Below, piece by piece: positions 1 through 9,641 of a DNA stretch of 64,000 bases; positions within the stretch are counted from its first letter, which is position 1, and each line of letters opens with the position of its first letter. The DNA lies in the NCBI GenBank assembly GCA_900542255.1, contig UQMR01000003.1, positions 1-64,000 on the forward strand. Reading direction: 5' to 3'. This DNA is from an uncultured Porphyromonadaceae bacterium. Its GTDB lineage: Bacteria > Bacteroidota > Bacteroidia > Bacteroidales > Barnesiellaceae_A. Both the position numbers and the translations under genes were made by a program. A model generated the notes under the pieces. It was not told the DNA's origin. It searched no databases and saw only the letters and a program-made list of their open reading frames with translations.

Positions 1-268
1 CTCGCCTTGCACTATCTTTTCATAACATAGGCTTCGGCTCGACTATGAAAAGCGAAAAACTTCGTCTTTCGCTTTTTATTGTCCTCGCCTTGCACTATCT
101 TTTCATAACATAGGCTTCGGCTCGACTATGAAAAGCGAAAAACTTCGTCTTTCGCTTTTTATTGTGCTCGCCTTGCACTATCTTTTCATAACATAGGCTT
201 CGGCTCGACCATGAAAAGCGAAAAACTTTGTCTTTCGCTTTTTATTGTGCTCGCCTTGCACTATCTTT
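1..268 (+). repeat. Three 83-bp tandem repeats plus a partial fourth copy
   Basis: Units run 1-83, 84-166 and 167-249, and a 19-base partial copy occupies 250-268. Units 1 and 2 differ only in the last base. Unit 3 carries two further changes (t to c in gacTatg, c to t in the loop cttCgtc). Each unit holds a 10-bp inverted repeat, AAAAGCGAAA (48-57 in unit 1) with TTTCGCTTTT (67-76), followed by tatt, which looks like an intrinsic terminator. A second 9-bp pair, CTTTTCATA (16-24) with TATGAAAAG (44-52), shares bases with the first stem, so the two hairpins exclude each other. The array starts at the window edge and may continue to the left. Confidence 0.95.
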
Positions 269-269
269 G
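262..269 (+). promoter_or_regulatory. Bacteroidota -7 box (TATCTTTG)
   Basis: TATCTTTG matches the Bacteroidota TAnnTTTG -7 element and lies in the partial fourth repeat, 8 bases before the M23 start codon. The same place in the three full repeats reads TATCTTTT, one base off consensus. A transcript from here would have almost no leader. Confidence 0.55.
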
Positions 270-277
270 CCATCTAC

Positions 278-1963
278 ATGAAGAAAATCGTACTATCGCT
301 ATATTTGTCGGTCACAGTCGTGGCTGCGTGGGCTTATCGTCCCGATGTGACGTTCGTTTCGCCGCTGAATATCCCGTTGGTGTTGAGTGCCAATTTCGGC
401 GAGCTGCGTTCCAATCATTTCCATTCGGGGCTCGACTTCAAGACGCTGGGGCGCACCGGCCTGCCGGTTTTTGCGGCCGACAGCGGCTATGTGTCGCGCA
501 TTGCCGTCTCGCCGTGGGGGTACGGACATGCGTTGTATATCACACATCCGTCGGGCTACACAACGGTCTACGGCCATTTGTTGTCGTTCGCTCCCTTCAT
601 TGCCGACCGTGTGCGCGAGATGCAATACGAGCGCGAGAGTTTTGCCATAGATACCTTGTTGGCTCCCGGCGCAATACCCGTCTCCCGCGGTATGCGTGTG
701 GCTACGAGCGGCAATACCGGTTCGTCGGGTGGTCCGCACCTGCACTTCGAGGTGCGTCACACCGAGAGCGAGTCGCCCATCGACCCGCTGCCGTGGTTTG
801 CCCGCAAGATAAAAGACAATATAGCCCCCGAGCCGCGACAGTTGGCGCTCTATCCCCATAATGGCGTGGTGGACGGCAAGCATCGCAAGGCGGTGCGGTC
901 GTTGCAGGCGCAAGGCGGCAATGTATATACAACCGCTGCGTTTACGGCTTGGGGCGAAGTGTCGGTGGGTATTAAGGCCTACGACCGCATGAGCGGTACA
1001 TCCAATATCTACGGCGTACGCTCGGTGAAATGCTGGATTGACGACTCGCTGCTCTATGAGTCGCTGGTTGACAGCATCACGTTTGCCGAGACACGTTATG
1101 TAAATTCGCTTATCGACTACGATGAGCTGCGCAGCAACAACGGTTCGACCATCATGCGCACCTACATAGCGCCCGGTAACCGCCTGTCGACAATCTATGG
1201 CGATGTGTCAAACCACGGTATTTTTGTCGTAGATGAGGCGCGTACCTATCGGGGACGCTTCGAGCTGACCGACTACTACGGCAACCGTTCGACGGTGCGT
1301 TTCACCATCAAAGGTACGCCCGGCGAAACGACGCCTCCGGCGGCGAAGGGCGAGCTTTTTGCCTATGACCGCGCCAATAGCTGCGAAACCGACGATATGC
1401 GCTTCTCCCTGCCCGAAGGTGCATTGTATGAAGACATCGCTTTTACCCACAGTGCCGAAGAGAGCAGCCGATACTACTCGGCCTTGCACAAGCTGCACAA
1501 GCCGACAGTACCCCTGCATACGTGGGGCGAGCTGGAGCTGAAACTCACCTGCGACACCTTGCCCGACAGTTGCTACTATATGGTGTATATACGCAATGGC
1601 CGCAAGTCGCCCGTCGTAGGCCGCTATGATGCGGGATGGTATGTAGCCCGCGTGCGCGACTTGGGTACGTATGCCGTGGCGGCCGATACGGTACCGCCGA
1701 CGATTACACCCCTCAACTCGGCGAAGTGGGGTGCCAACGGCGTGGTGTCGCTGAAAATAACCGATGCCGGCAGCGGCATCGCCTCGTACAGGGGCGAGAT
1801 AGACGGCATGTTCTGCCTCTTTGAGTACGACGCCAAACGCAGCCGACTCACCTGCCGCCTGAAAAATACGCCGCTCACACGGGGCGGTTCGCACCGTCTT
1901 GTGATGACGGTCACCGACCAGTGCGGCAACCGCAAAGTTTTGAAACGAACATTTACATGGTAA
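278..1963 (+). CDS. Secreted M23-family metallopeptidase
   Basis: Predicted zinc endopeptidase acting on peptidoglycan cross-links in the periplasm. The ATG at 278 is chosen because it opens directly with a signal peptide (MKKIVLSLYL, cleavage near AWA); in-frame codons further upstream lie in the repeat DNA. The LytM/M23 domain spans about residues 30-165, with the zinc motif HxxxD at His49-Asp53 and the HxH pair at His154 and His156 in GPHLHFEV. The remaining roughly 400 residues are beta-rich, repeat-like and Gly/Thr-rich, and I do not recognise a named domain there. The C69 peptidase follows after 26 bases, so the two are probably cotranscribed. Length (561 residues) fits the long Bacteroidales M23 proteins. 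Confidence 0.88.
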   Translation: MKKIVLSLYLSVTVVAAWAYRPDVTFVSPLNIPLVLSANFGELRSNHFHSGLDFKTLGRTGLPVFAADSGYVSRIAVSPWGYGHALYITHPSGYTTVYGHLLSFAPFIADRVREMQYERESFAIDTLLAPGAIPVSRGMRVATSGNTGSSGGPHLHFEVRHTESESPIDPLPWFARKIKDNIAPEPRQLALYPHNGVVDGKHRKAVRSLQAQGGNVYTTAAFTAWGEVSVGIKAYDRMSGTSNIYGVRSVKCWIDDSLLYESLVDSITFAETRYVNSLIDYDELRSNNGSTIMRTYIAPGNRLSTIYGDVSNHGIFVVDEARTYRGRFELTDYYGNRSTVRFTIKGTPGETTPPAAKGELFAYDRANSCETDDMRFSLPEGALYEDIAFTHSAEESSRYYSALHKLHKPTVPLHTWGELELKLTCDTLPDSCYYMVYIRNGRKSPVVGRYDAGWYVARVRDLGTYAVAADTVPPTITPLNSAKWGANGVVSLKITDAGSGIASYRGEIDGMFCLFEYDAKRSRLTCRLKNTPLTRGGSHRLVMTVTDQCGNRKVLKRTFTW

Positions 1964-1989
1964 AATAAAAACGCTTAACCTAAAAATCT

Positions 1990-3639
1990 ATGAAGAGAAT
2001 AACATCAGTTTTGTTTGCTGCTATGCTTCTCCCTGCCGGGGCATGGGCTTGTACAGGTCTTATTGCCGGAGCCGGCGCTACTGTCGACGGCAGTGTCATG
2101 ATTACCTATTCGGCCGACTCGCATACGCTTTACGGTGCGCTCACATCGACTCCCGCTGCCGACTGGCAGCCCGGTGATATGCGCCAAATCGTAGAGTGGG
2201 ATACCGGCAAGCCTCTTGGTGCCATTCCCCAAGTGCCGCATACTTATGCCGTAAACGGCAATATGAACGAGCACCAGTTGGCTATCGTAGAGTCTACGTG
2301 GGGCGGTCGTCCCGAGTTGGTCGATACGCTGGGGCTTATCGACTACGGCTCGTTGATACAATTAGGATTGGAACGTGCACGCACCGCCCGCGAGGCTATT
2401 CAAGTGATGACCGACTTGGTGAAAGAGTACGGTTATTACAGCAGCGGCGAGTCGTTCTCCATAGCCGACCCCAATGAGGCGTGGATTATGGAACTGATAG
2501 GCAAAGGCCCCGGTCGCAAGGGCGCCGTATGGGTAGCCATACGCATACCCGACGACTGCATATCGGGACACGCCAACCATCCCCGCATCCATCAGTTCCC
2601 CCTCGACGACCCCGAGAACTGCCTCTATTCGCCCGATGTCATATCGTTTGCCCGTGAAGAGGGATACTTCAACGGTATCAACAAAGATTTCAGCTTCTCC
2701 AAGGCGTACGGCGTACTCGACTATGGCGCATTGCGCGGTTGCGAAGCCCGCGTATGGAGTTTCTTCCGTCGTTATGACAGCAATATGGACAAGTATTTGC
2801 GTTATCTCGAAGGTGAGAGCGAGACGCCCTTCCCCCTCTATATACGTCCCTCGCGTAAACTTACGTTGCGCGAAATGAAAGATGCCATGCGCGACCACTT
2901 CGACGGCACACCCTACGATATGCACAACGATATGGGCGGTGGCCCCTTCAATGCGCCATACCGTTTCCGTCCCATGTCGTTCGAAGTCAATGGCAAGACC
3001 TATCTCAATGAGCGTGCCATCGCCACCCAGCAAACCGGATTTACTTTGGTGGCTCAGATGCGCCGTAATCTGCCCGATGCCATAGGCGGCATACAATGGT
3101 TCGGTGTCGATGATGCCAATACCTGCGTCTACGTCCCCATGTATTGCAGCGTGACCGAAGTACCGCTCTGTTTCAGCCCCGAGAACGGCTCTATGTACGA
3201 CTTCTCGTGGACATCGGCATTCTGGGTATATAATTGGGTAGCCAACATGGCATATACCCGCTACAACCCCATGATAGGCGACATAAGAGCCGTACAGGAG
3301 GAGTTGGAAAACGGTTTCGAAAATAACACGGCGGCCGTAGACAGCACGGCTCTGGCGTTGTATAATCAAAATCCTGCCGAGGCGGTTGCATACCTTACCC
3401 GTTACAGCAACGATGCCGCTATGAGCAGCACGGCGCGCTGGAAAGAGTTGGGCGAGTTTCTTATGGTGAAGTTCCTCGACGGTAATGTGAAAGCGCAGAA
3501 CCCCGACGGAACGTTCCGTACCAATGACTACGGCATGCCCGACGGAGTGCAATTCCCCGGTTATTCGCGCGAATATTACGAAGATGTGGTACGTAGGACC
3601 GGCGATAGATTCCTGCAAAAGGATATAAATATAAGATGA
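1990..3639 (+). CDS. Secreted C69-family dipeptidase
   Basis: Predicted Ntn-hydrolase dipeptidase of family C69 (PepD/dipeptidase A type), which splits dipeptides. The signal peptide MKRITSVLFAAMLLPAGAWA is followed at once by Cys21 in CTGLIAG. In this family the cysteine is exposed by processing and becomes the N-terminal nucleophile. Further family features are the NGNMNEHQL segment near residue 90, an ANHPRIHQF segment near 195, and a long C-terminal region with WV(A)NMAY. The length of 549 residues is normal. It sits 26 bases after the M23 peptidase, suggesting a two-gene unit for breaking down peptides or cell-wall fragments outside the cytoplasm. Confidence 0.88.
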   Translation: MKRITSVLFAAMLLPAGAWACTGLIAGAGATVDGSVMITYSADSHTLYGALTSTPAADWQPGDMRQIVEWDTGKPLGAIPQVPHTYAVNGNMNEHQLAIVESTWGGRPELVDTLGLIDYGSLIQLGLERARTAREAIQVMTDLVKEYGYYSSGESFSIADPNEAWIMELIGKGPGRKGAVWVAIRIPDDCISGHANHPRIHQFPLDDPENCLYSPDVISFAREEGYFNGINKDFSFSKAYGVLDYGALRGCEARVWSFFRRYDSNMDKYLRYLEGESETPFPLYIRPSRKLTLREMKDAMRDHFDGTPYDMHNDMGGGPFNAPYRFRPMSFEVNGKTYLNERAIATQQTGFTLVAQMRRNLPDAIGGIQWFGVDDANTCVYVPMYCSVTEVPLCFSPENGSMYDFSWTSAFWVYNWVANMAYTRYNPMIGDIRAVQEELENGFENNTAAVDSTALALYNQNPAEAVAYLTRYSNDAAMSSTARWKELGEFLMVKFLDGNVKAQNPDGTFRTNDYGMPDGVQFPGYSREYYEDVVRRTGDRFLQKDINIR

Positions 3640-3670
3640 CAGGAAACGAAAGTGATAAAATCTCTTTACT

Positions 3671-3703
3671 TTTGTTTTGAATAGGTTTTTATCACTATAT
3701 TTG
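3671..3703 (+). promoter_or_regulatory. Promoter of the phosphohexomutase gene
   Basis: The -33 box TTTG (3671-3674) and the -7 box TATATTTG (3696-3703) are 21 bases apart, close to the Bacteroidota consensus. The start site would be near 3710, leaving a leader of about 110 bases. Confidence 0.6.
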
Positions 3704-3724
3704 TAAGATATAGGAAGCGGGTGG

Positions 3725-3783
3725 GGCAGACTGCCATCGGAAACAACGTTTGCGTTTCTCTGCCTGTATCCGTTACAGGATAC
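3725..3783 (+). promoter_or_regulatory. Structured 5' leader with two small hairpins
   Basis: GGCAGA (3725-3730) can pair with TCTGCC (3759-3764), and GTATCC (3766-3771) with GGATAC (3778-3783). Neither is followed by a T-run. I do not recognise a named riboswitch, so this is only a candidate for leader structure. Confidence 0.3.
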
Positions 3784-3822
3784 CCCGACACCGTATTTGA
3801 TTAACTTATTAAACAATACAAT

Positions 3823-5571
3823 ATGGAAAACGAAGCATTATTGAAAGAAGTAACCGCCAAAGCACAAGTATGGCTGGGCGAAGGTTATGATGAGGAAACA
3901 CGCGCTGCCGTAAAGGCAATGCTCGACAATCCTGACCATACCGAGTTGATAGAGAGTTTCTATCGCGACCTCGAATTCGGTACGGGCGGTTTGCGCGGTA
4001 TCATGGGCGCAGGAACCAATAGAATGAATATCTATACCGTAGGTGCAGCAACGCAAGGACTGGCCAACTATTTGAAGAAGAATTTCGCTTCACTTCCGCT
4101 TATCTCGGTTGCCGTAGGCCACGACTGTCGCAACAACAGCCGCCGTTTTGCCGAAATCTCGGCCGACATCTTCTCGGCCAATGGCATCAAAGTATATCTT
4201 TTCGACGCATTGCGTCCCACGCCTGAGGTATCGTTTGCCATTCGCGAGCTGGGCTGTCAGGCCGGTATCAATCTCACGGCATCGCACAACCCCAAAGAGT
4301 ATAACGGATACAAGGCATATTGGAGCGACGGCGCACAAGTGATAGCCCCCCACGACACGGGTATCATTGAAGAGGTGAACAAGATAACCAATATAGCCGA
4401 CATCAAGTTTAAGGGCAATCCCGAGTTGATACAAATCATAGGCGAGGAGATAGACAAAAAATTCCTCGACCGCATCAAGACCCTTTCGCTCTCGCCCGAT
4501 GTGATTGCCAAACACCACGACATACCTATCGTGTACACGCCTATACACGGTACTGGCGTACGCTTGATACCTGCTTCGCTCAAAAACTTCGGCTTTACCA
4601 ACATCATTCACGTGCCCGAGCAAGACGTGGTAAGCGGCGACTTCCCCACCGTTGTTTCGCCCAACCCCGAGGAGCCTGCTGCCCTCGACCTCGCCGTGAA
4701 GCGTGCCAAAGAGACGAATGCCGAGCTGGTTATGGCAAGCGACCCCGATGCCGACCGTATTGGTATCGCCGTGAAGAACGACAAGGGCGAGTGGATATTG
4801 GCCAACGGCAACCAGATAGTGATGCTCATGCTCAACTATATCATGACTACCTATCAGGAGCGCGGCCTCTTGAAAGGCAATGAGTTTATCGTGAAGACCA
4901 TTGTTACCACCGAGACCATCAAGACCATTGCCGAACGCAACAATATCAAGATGTACGACTGCTATACGGGTTTCAAATGGATTGCTTCCGTGATACGTGA
5001 GCTCGAAGGCAAAGAGCGCTACATCGGCGGCGGTGAGGAGAGCTACGGCTTCCTGGCCGAAGACTTCGTACGCGACAAAGATGCCGTATCGGCAATGTCG
5101 CTGATGGCCGAGATTGCTGCCTGGGCAAAAGACCGCGGCATGACCATGTACCAGATGATACAAGATATCTACATCAAATATGGCTTCTCGAAGGAGAAGG
5201 GCGTATCGGTAGTACGCAAAGGCAAACAAGGTGCCGAGGAGATTGTTGCCATGATGAAAGCATTTCGCGAGAACCCCCTCAAAACATTGGGCGGCTCGCC
5301 GGTCGTTATGGTGAAAGACTATCAGTCGCTCACCGCTACCGACGACAAGGGTAATGTGACGAAGCTCGATATGCCTTGCACCTCGAACGTGTTGCAGTAC
5401 TTCACGGCCGAAGGCGACAAAGTATCGGTTCGCCCCTCGGGAACAGAGCCTAAGATTAAGTTCTATATGGAGGTTCGCGGCATTCCTATGACATGCTATG
5501 CCGATTATGACAAAGCCAACGAGATGGCCGATGCCAAGATAGAGGCCTTCAAGAAAGATTTGGGTATCTGA
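3823..5571 (+). CDS. Phosphoglucomutase/phosphomannomutase (phospho-sugar mutase)
   Basis: Alpha-D-phosphohexomutase that interconverts hexose 1- and 6-phosphates (glucose or mannose) in the cytoplasm, feeding glycogen, nucleotide sugars and glycolysis. The phosphoserine loop TASHNP is near residue 152 and is followed by KEYNGYK. The metal loop DPDADRIG is near 306, the sugar-binding GGGEESYG near 406, and the phosphate-binding RPSGTEPKIK near 540. At 582 residues it matches the long PgcA/PGM2-like subfamily rather than the 450-residue ManB type. It is monocistronic: its own promoter lies upstream and a terminator follows 25 bases after the stop. Substrate preference cannot be read from the sequence. 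Confidence 0.92.
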   Translation: MENEALLKEVTAKAQVWLGEGYDEETRAAVKAMLDNPDHTELIESFYRDLEFGTGGLRGIMGAGTNRMNIYTVGAATQGLANYLKKNFASLPLISVAVGHDCRNNSRRFAEISADIFSANGIKVYLFDALRPTPEVSFAIRELGCQAGINLTASHNPKEYNGYKAYWSDGAQVIAPHDTGIIEEVNKITNIADIKFKGNPELIQIIGEEIDKKFLDRIKTLSLSPDVIAKHHDIPIVYTPIHGTGVRLIPASLKNFGFTNIIHVPEQDVVSGDFPTVVSPNPEEPAALDLAVKRAKETNAELVMASDPDADRIGIAVKNDKGEWILANGNQIVMLMLNYIMTTYQERGLLKGNEFIVKTIVTTETIKTIAERNNIKMYDCYTGFKWIASVIRELEGKERYIGGGEESYGFLAEDFVRDKDAVSAMSLMAEIAAWAKDRGMTMYQMIQDIYIKYGFSKEKGVSVVRKGKQGAEEIVAMMKAFRENPLKTLGGSPVVMVKDYQSLTATDDKGNVTKLDMPCTSNVLQYFTAEGDKVSVRPSGTEPKIKFYMEVRGIPMTCYADYDKANEMADAKIEAFKKDLGI

Positions 5572-5596
5572 TACCTTTACAGATAGTAAACAGCAG

Positions 5597-5628
5597 CAGC
5601 GGGGTAGGAGACTTCCCCGCTGTTTTTA
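5597..5628 (+). terminator. Intrinsic terminator of the phosphohexomutase gene
   Basis: The stem CAGCGGGG (5597-5604) pairs with CCCCGCTG (5615-5622) and is followed by TTTTT. Confidence 0.8.
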
Positions 5629-5770
5629 TGATATGAGGTGCTTTCATGGCAGAGTCTGAGGATAGGACACTCATGCGTCGATGCTATAAGCGGGAAAATC
5701 CTCTGCTGTGGCCCTGTATATCGCTGTGACGGGGGGAGCGATAGGATTTGGCATGTAACTTGTCGGGTAT

Positions 5771-5812
5771 AAGAAAGGCTGTCTCATTTTCTGTTTTGAG
5801 ACAGCCTTTCTT
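5771..5812. terminator. Bidirectional hairpin terminator downstream of alaS
   Basis: A 16-bp perfect stem, from AAGAAAGGCTG at 5771 to CAGCCTTTCTT at 5812, encloses a 10-base loop. T-rich stem ends occur on either strand. It lies 37 bases past the alaS stop. The 140 bases between it and the preceding terminator show nothing else. Confidence 0.8.
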
Positions 5813-5849
5813 ATGATTATGATATTACGTATATTCTCTTGTATGGTTG

Positions 5850-8477
5850 TTAGGCAATAACCAACTCTTTCATCTTCTCAAAAGCCTCGGAGAGTTTCTC
5901 AAAGTCTTTCCCGCCGGCCTGTGCGAAGTGGGGCTGTCCACCGCCGCCGCCTTGTATCAGGCGGGCCGCTTCGCGGACGATTTGCGAGGCATTCTTGCCC
6001 TGTGCAACCAAGTCGTCGCTCAGAGCCACCGTCAGCAACGGTTTGTTATTGTCGTTGATGTTGAATGTGGCAGCTACGAGAGCAGTCCGTTCGGGCATCT
6101 CGCCGCGTATCTCAAAGGCTATGTTTTTGATAAAGATAGGCATCATGGGACCTCGGTATGATACAATGCGTATGTTGTTGACAACTTTTGCTTCTTGTAT
6201 CATCGACGCTTTTATTTGAGCGGACTTTTCGTGAGCGAACTCTTCTATCTGGTGACGCAAGTCGGCATTCTCGGCGATATGCTTCTCTATGGCCTGACGC
6301 AGGTTGGGCGCGTTGTTGAACAACGAACTGATTTGTTTCAGCGTGTCTTGCAAGCGGTACGTAGCCTCTTCGGCCTGACGGCCTGTTATAGCCTCTATAC
6401 GACGTATGCCGGCGGCAATGGAACTTTCAGAGATGATGCGTATCATACCGATGTTACCCGTGTTGGGAACGTGCGTACCGCCGCATAACTCTACCGATGT
6501 GCCGTATCGAACCACGCGAACCTCCTCGCCGTATTTCTCTCCGAAGAGAGCCATAGCACCCATGGCGCGTGCCTCGGCGATAGGCATGTGGCGATGTTCG
6601 TCGAGCGGTATGGCCATGCGCACCTTAGCGTTGGCGATTCTCTCTACTTGGCGCAACTCCTCGTCGGTCACTTTCTGGAAGTGGGAGAAATCGAAGCGCA
6701 GCGAGTAGGGCGATACATACGAGCCTTTCTGTTCGACATGCTTGCCCAGCACTTCGCGCAATGCTTCGTGCAGCAAGTGGGTTGCCGTGTGGTTGCAAGA
6801 GGTATCTATGCGAGCCTCTTTGTTGATGACGGCGCGGAATGTAGCAGTCACCTCTTGCGGCAGCGTGTCGCTGATGTGCACGGCAAGGTTGTTCTCTTTC
6901 TTGGTGGTGGTAATCACGGTGCTCTCGTCGCCGTTGACGAGCATACCGCTGTCGCCTACCTGTCCACCCATCTCGGCATAGAAAGGCGAGCGGTCGAGTA
7001 CGATTTGGTAGAACTCGTGATTCTTTTGTTTTACCTTGCGATAACGCAGTATGCGGGCTTCGCATTCGTCGCAGTCGTAACCTACGAATTCGGGCTCACC
7101 CTCGCGCAATGTTACCCAGTCGCCGGTCTCAACGGCTGCGGCATTGCGGGCGCGCTCCTTTTGTTGCTGCATCTCCTTGTCGAACGCAGCTGTATCGACC
7201 GTCATGTCATGCTCTTTGAGAATCAGCTCGGTAAGGTCGAGCGGAAATCCGTATGTATCGTAGAGCGTAAACGCATCTTTGCCGTCGATGACCGTTTTAT
7301 TTTGAGCCTTGGTATCGTCTATAATCTTATCGAGCAGCCTGATGCCGGTCTCCAACGTGCGCAGGAAAGCCTCTTCTTCCTCTTTTATTACTTTGGCAAT
7401 GAGGTCTCTTTGTGCCGACAACTCGGGATATGCATCGCCCATCGTCTCTATGAGCACATCTATCAGCCGGTAAAGGAAGGCGTTCCGCAACCCCAGGAAT
7501 GTATATCCGTAGCGTACGGCACGGCGCAGGATACGGCGTATTACGTAGCCGGCCTTGGCATTCGACGGCAGCTGTCCGTCGGTTATCGAGAAGGCGATGG
7601 TACGTATATGGTCGGCAATGACGCGCATGGCTACGTCGTCCTGTTCGTTTTCGCCATACCGTTTGCCGCAGATGTTGCCGATGGCTGTAATAATGGGCTG
7701 GAAGACGTCGGTGTCGTAATTCGATTTCTTTCCTTGCAAAGCCATACATAGACGCTCGAATCCCATACCCGTATCTATTACCTTGGCGGGCAGAGACTCC
7801 AATGTGCCGTCGGCCTTGCGGTTATATTGCATGAAGACGAGGTTCCATATCTCTATTACCAGCGGATTGCTTTGGTTTACCAGCGACCGGCCGTCTATGG
7901 CAGCTCTCTCTTCGTCGCTGCGCAGGTCTATGTGTATTTCCGAGCAAGGTCCGCAAGGCCCTGTTTCGCCCATTTCCCAGAAGTTGTCGTGGCGATTGCC
8001 ATTGAGTATGTGGCTCTCGGGCAGGTGCTTGCTCCAATGCCCGGCGGCCTCGTTGTCGCGTTCAAGCCCCTCAGGCTCGTAGCCTTCGAATACGGTGACG
8101 TATAGGCGGTCGGGGTTGAGTTTGAGCACATCTACAAGATATTCCCAAGCCCAGTCGATGGCTTCTTTCTTGAAGTAGTCGCCAAACGACCAGTTTCCCA
8201 ACATCTCGAACATGGTGTGGTGATATGTGTCGTGTCCAACCTCTTCGAGGTCGTTGTGCTTGCCGCTTACGCGGAGGCACTTTTGAGAGTCGGCCACTCT
8301 ATGGTATTTGGCAGGGTGGTTGCCCAAGATGATATCTTTGAATTGGTTCATGCCCGCATTGGTAAACATCAACGTGGGGTCGTCTTTTATTACCATGGGA
8401 GCAGAAGGGACTATCTGATGTCCTTTGGAGCGGAAAAACTCTTTGAAGGACTCCCTTATTTCTTTTGCTGTGTACAT
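5850..8477 (-). CDS. alaS: Alanyl-tRNA synthetase
   Basis: Class II synthetase that charges tRNA-Ala in the cytoplasm. The start is set at the ATG at 8477 ([11 protein letters not shown]), which gives 875 residues, the usual AlaRS length. The longer frame to 8600 runs through the promoter. The catalytic domain opens with [11 protein letters not shown] and continues through [11 protein letters not shown]. The editing domain shows the zinc motif HTATH near residue 568 and CGGTH near 667, both needed to clear Ser/Gly mischarging. The C-terminal C-Ala domain carries the glycine stretch [15 protein letters not shown]. It is transcribed alone from a divergent promoter region shared with the M23 gene at 8670. 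Confidence 0.97.
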   Translation of the reverse strand: MYTAKEIRESFKEFFRSKGHQIVPSAPMVIKDDPTLMFTNAGMNQFKDIILGNHPAKYHRVADSQKCLRVSGKHNDLEEVGHDTYHHTMFEMLGNWSFGDYFKKEAIDWAWEYLVDVLKLNPDRLYVTVFEGYEPEGLERDNEAAGHWSKHLPESHILNGNRHDNFWEMGETGPCGPCSEIHIDLRSDEERAAIDGRSLVNQSNPLVIEIWNLVFMQYNRKADGTLESLPAKVIDTGMGFERLCMALQGKKSNYDTDVFQPIITAIGNICGKRYGENEQDDVAMRVIADHIRTIAFSITDGQLPSNAKAGYVIRRILRRAVRYGYTFLGLRNAFLYRLIDVLIETMGDAYPELSAQRDLIAKVIKEEEEAFLRTLETGIRLLDKIIDDTKAQNKTVIDGKDAFTLYDTYGFPLDLTELILKEHDMTVDTAAFDKEMQQQKERARNAAAVETGDWVTLREGEPEFVGYDCDECEARILRYRKVKQKNHEFYQIVLDRSPFYAEMGGQVGDSGMLVNGDESTVITTTKKENNLAVHISDTLPQEVTATFRAVINKEARIDTSCNHTATHLLHEALREVLGKHVEQKGSYVSPYSLRFDFSHFQKVTDEELRQVERIANAKVRMAIPLDEHRHMPIAEARAMGAMALFGEKYGEEVRVVRYGTSVELCGGTHVPNTGNIGMIRIISESSIAAGIRRIEAITGRQAEEATYRLQDTLKQISSLFNNAPNLRQAIEKHIAENADLRHQIEEFAHEKSAQIKASMIQEAKVVNNIRIVSYRGPMMPIFIKNIAFEIRGEMPERTALVAATFNINDNNKPLLTVALSDDLVAQGKNASQIVREAARLIQGGGGGQPHFAQAGGKDFEKLSEAFEKMKELVIA

Positions 8478-8556
8478 AAACTTTATAATAAATGTTATAT
8501 TATCACATCGTAGAATGATGTTTCGACGAGCTAATTTTATTTTTGAAAACCGTTTG

Positions 8557-8564
8557 CAAAAATA
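8557..8564 (-). promoter_or_regulatory. alaS -7 box
   Basis: The complement reads TATTTTTG, matching TAnnTTTG, 80 bases before the alaS start. Confidence 0.5.
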
Positions 8565-8575
8565 GCTCAAAATAT

Positions 8576-8583
8576 TAACTTTG
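8576..8583 (+). promoter_or_regulatory. -7 box of the M23/MerR operon
   Basis: TAACTTTG lies 86 bases before the M23 start. Its proximity to the alaS box (12 bases) makes this a compact divergent promoter. Confidence 0.5.
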
Positions 8584-8669
8584 CGCCTATCGGGCATCAA
8601 AAAAGTATGTAGCTATTTGCTTTTTTTCTTTATATATGCTGTCAGGCTCATTTATGAAACAACAAAAGA

Positions 8670-9638
8670 ATGGGAAAGAGAAGATTTTATATATTTAATC
8701 CTCAGACGCTTACATACGACCCCGTGCGCCATTCCTTCTGGAAGAAGGGTTGGGCTGTGATACGCCACTTGCTATTGAGTGCATTTTTGGGAGCAGTTTT
8801 GCTGCTTGTGATATATTTCTTTTTCGGTTCTCCCAAGGAGCGTGTGCTCGAGTATGAGAACGCCCGTTTGGAGTCGCAGTATAAGTTGCTGTCGCGCAGG
8901 GTAGACGATATAATGGTGGTGCTCGACGACATTAAGCAGCGCGACAATAACCTGTATCGGGTTATCCTGCAAGCCGAGCCTATTGCCGATGATGTGCGCA
9001 ATGCCGGTGGCAATGTGGCGCGTTACGACGAGTTGTTGCGTATGCCCGACGGCGAGTTGGTGGCATCGCTGACAAGGAAAGTAGACCTTCTCTACCGCAA
9101 TCTTTATGTGCAGAACAACTCATTCGACGAGCTGGTCGATTTGGCATATCAGCAAGAAGACCGCATCAAGCATCTGCCCGCCATTCAGCCGGTGTCGAAC
9201 AAAGACCTCAAACATACGGCATCGGGTTACGGTTGGCGTGTCGACCCCATCTATAATACCCGCAAGTTTCACGAAGGCATGGATTTCAGTGCAGCCATCG
9301 GTACGCCTGTATATGCTACCGGCAACGCTGTTGTCAAGGAGACCGGTTGGCAGCAGGGCTATGGCAATACTATCGTGCTCGACCACGGTTATGGATATAT
9401 AACCCGCTATGCCCATTTGAGCAAAATATTGGTCTCCAAGGGACAGCAGGTCGTCAGGGGCGAGAATATAGGCAAGGTGGGCAATACGGGTAAGAGTACA
9501 GGCCCTCACTTGCACTACGAAGTGATATACAAAGGGCAGGTGCAAAATCCTGTCAACTACTATTTTATGGACCTTACGCCTGAGGAGTACGACCGTATGA
9601 TACAGATTGCCGAAAACCAAGGGCGTGTAATGGACTGA
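8670..9638 (+). CDS. Membrane-anchored M23 peptidase with coiled coil
   Basis: Predicted inner-membrane protein of the EnvC/MepM-like LytM class. A basic cytoplasmic start (MGKRRFYIF) is followed by one membrane helix at about residues 33-52 and a charged coiled-coil region (about 56-130), and then a C-terminal M23 domain. Zinc-site motifs are HEGMD near 204 and GPHLHYEV near 284. The domain sits in the periplasm, where it would cut peptidoglycan peptides or activate amidases. The 322-residue length matches the standard Bacteroidales protein. A MerR-type regulator starts 3 bases after its stop, a spacing that implies coupled translation. Confidence 0.9.
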   Translation: MGKRRFYIFNPQTLTYDPVRHSFWKKGWAVIRHLLLSAFLGAVLLLVIYFFFGSPKERVLEYENARLESQYKLLSRRVDDIMVVLDDIKQRDNNLYRVILQAEPIADDVRNAGGNVARYDELLRMPDGELVASLTRKVDLLYRNLYVQNNSFDELVDLAYQQEDRIKHLPAIQPVSNKDLKHTASGYGWRVDPIYNTRKFHEGMDFSAAIGTPVYATGNAVVKETGWQQGYGNTIVLDHGYGYITRYAHLSKILVSKGQQVVRGENIGKVGNTGKSTGPHLHYEVIYKGQVQNPVNYYFMDLTPEEYDRMIQIAENQGRVMD

Positions 9639-9641
9639 TGT

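Noticed and set aside
1..268. CRISPR-like array at the left edge
   Set aside because: The units are directly tandem with no variable spacers, 83 bp long, and no cas gene is nearby.
211..861. Alternative frame starting in the repeats and overlapping the M23 gene
   Set aside because: It is the +1 shadow of the M23 frame, without a signal peptide or conserved motif.
2362..3816. 484-codon antisense frame over the C69 peptidase
   Set aside because: It covers the peptidase and its downstream leader, and no family motif appears.
4090..5229. Long open minus-strand frame within the phosphohexomutase gene
   Set aside because: It lies wholly within a clearly conserved gene on the other strand, and its translation has no family resemblance. 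Codon bias of the real gene keeps the antisense frame open.
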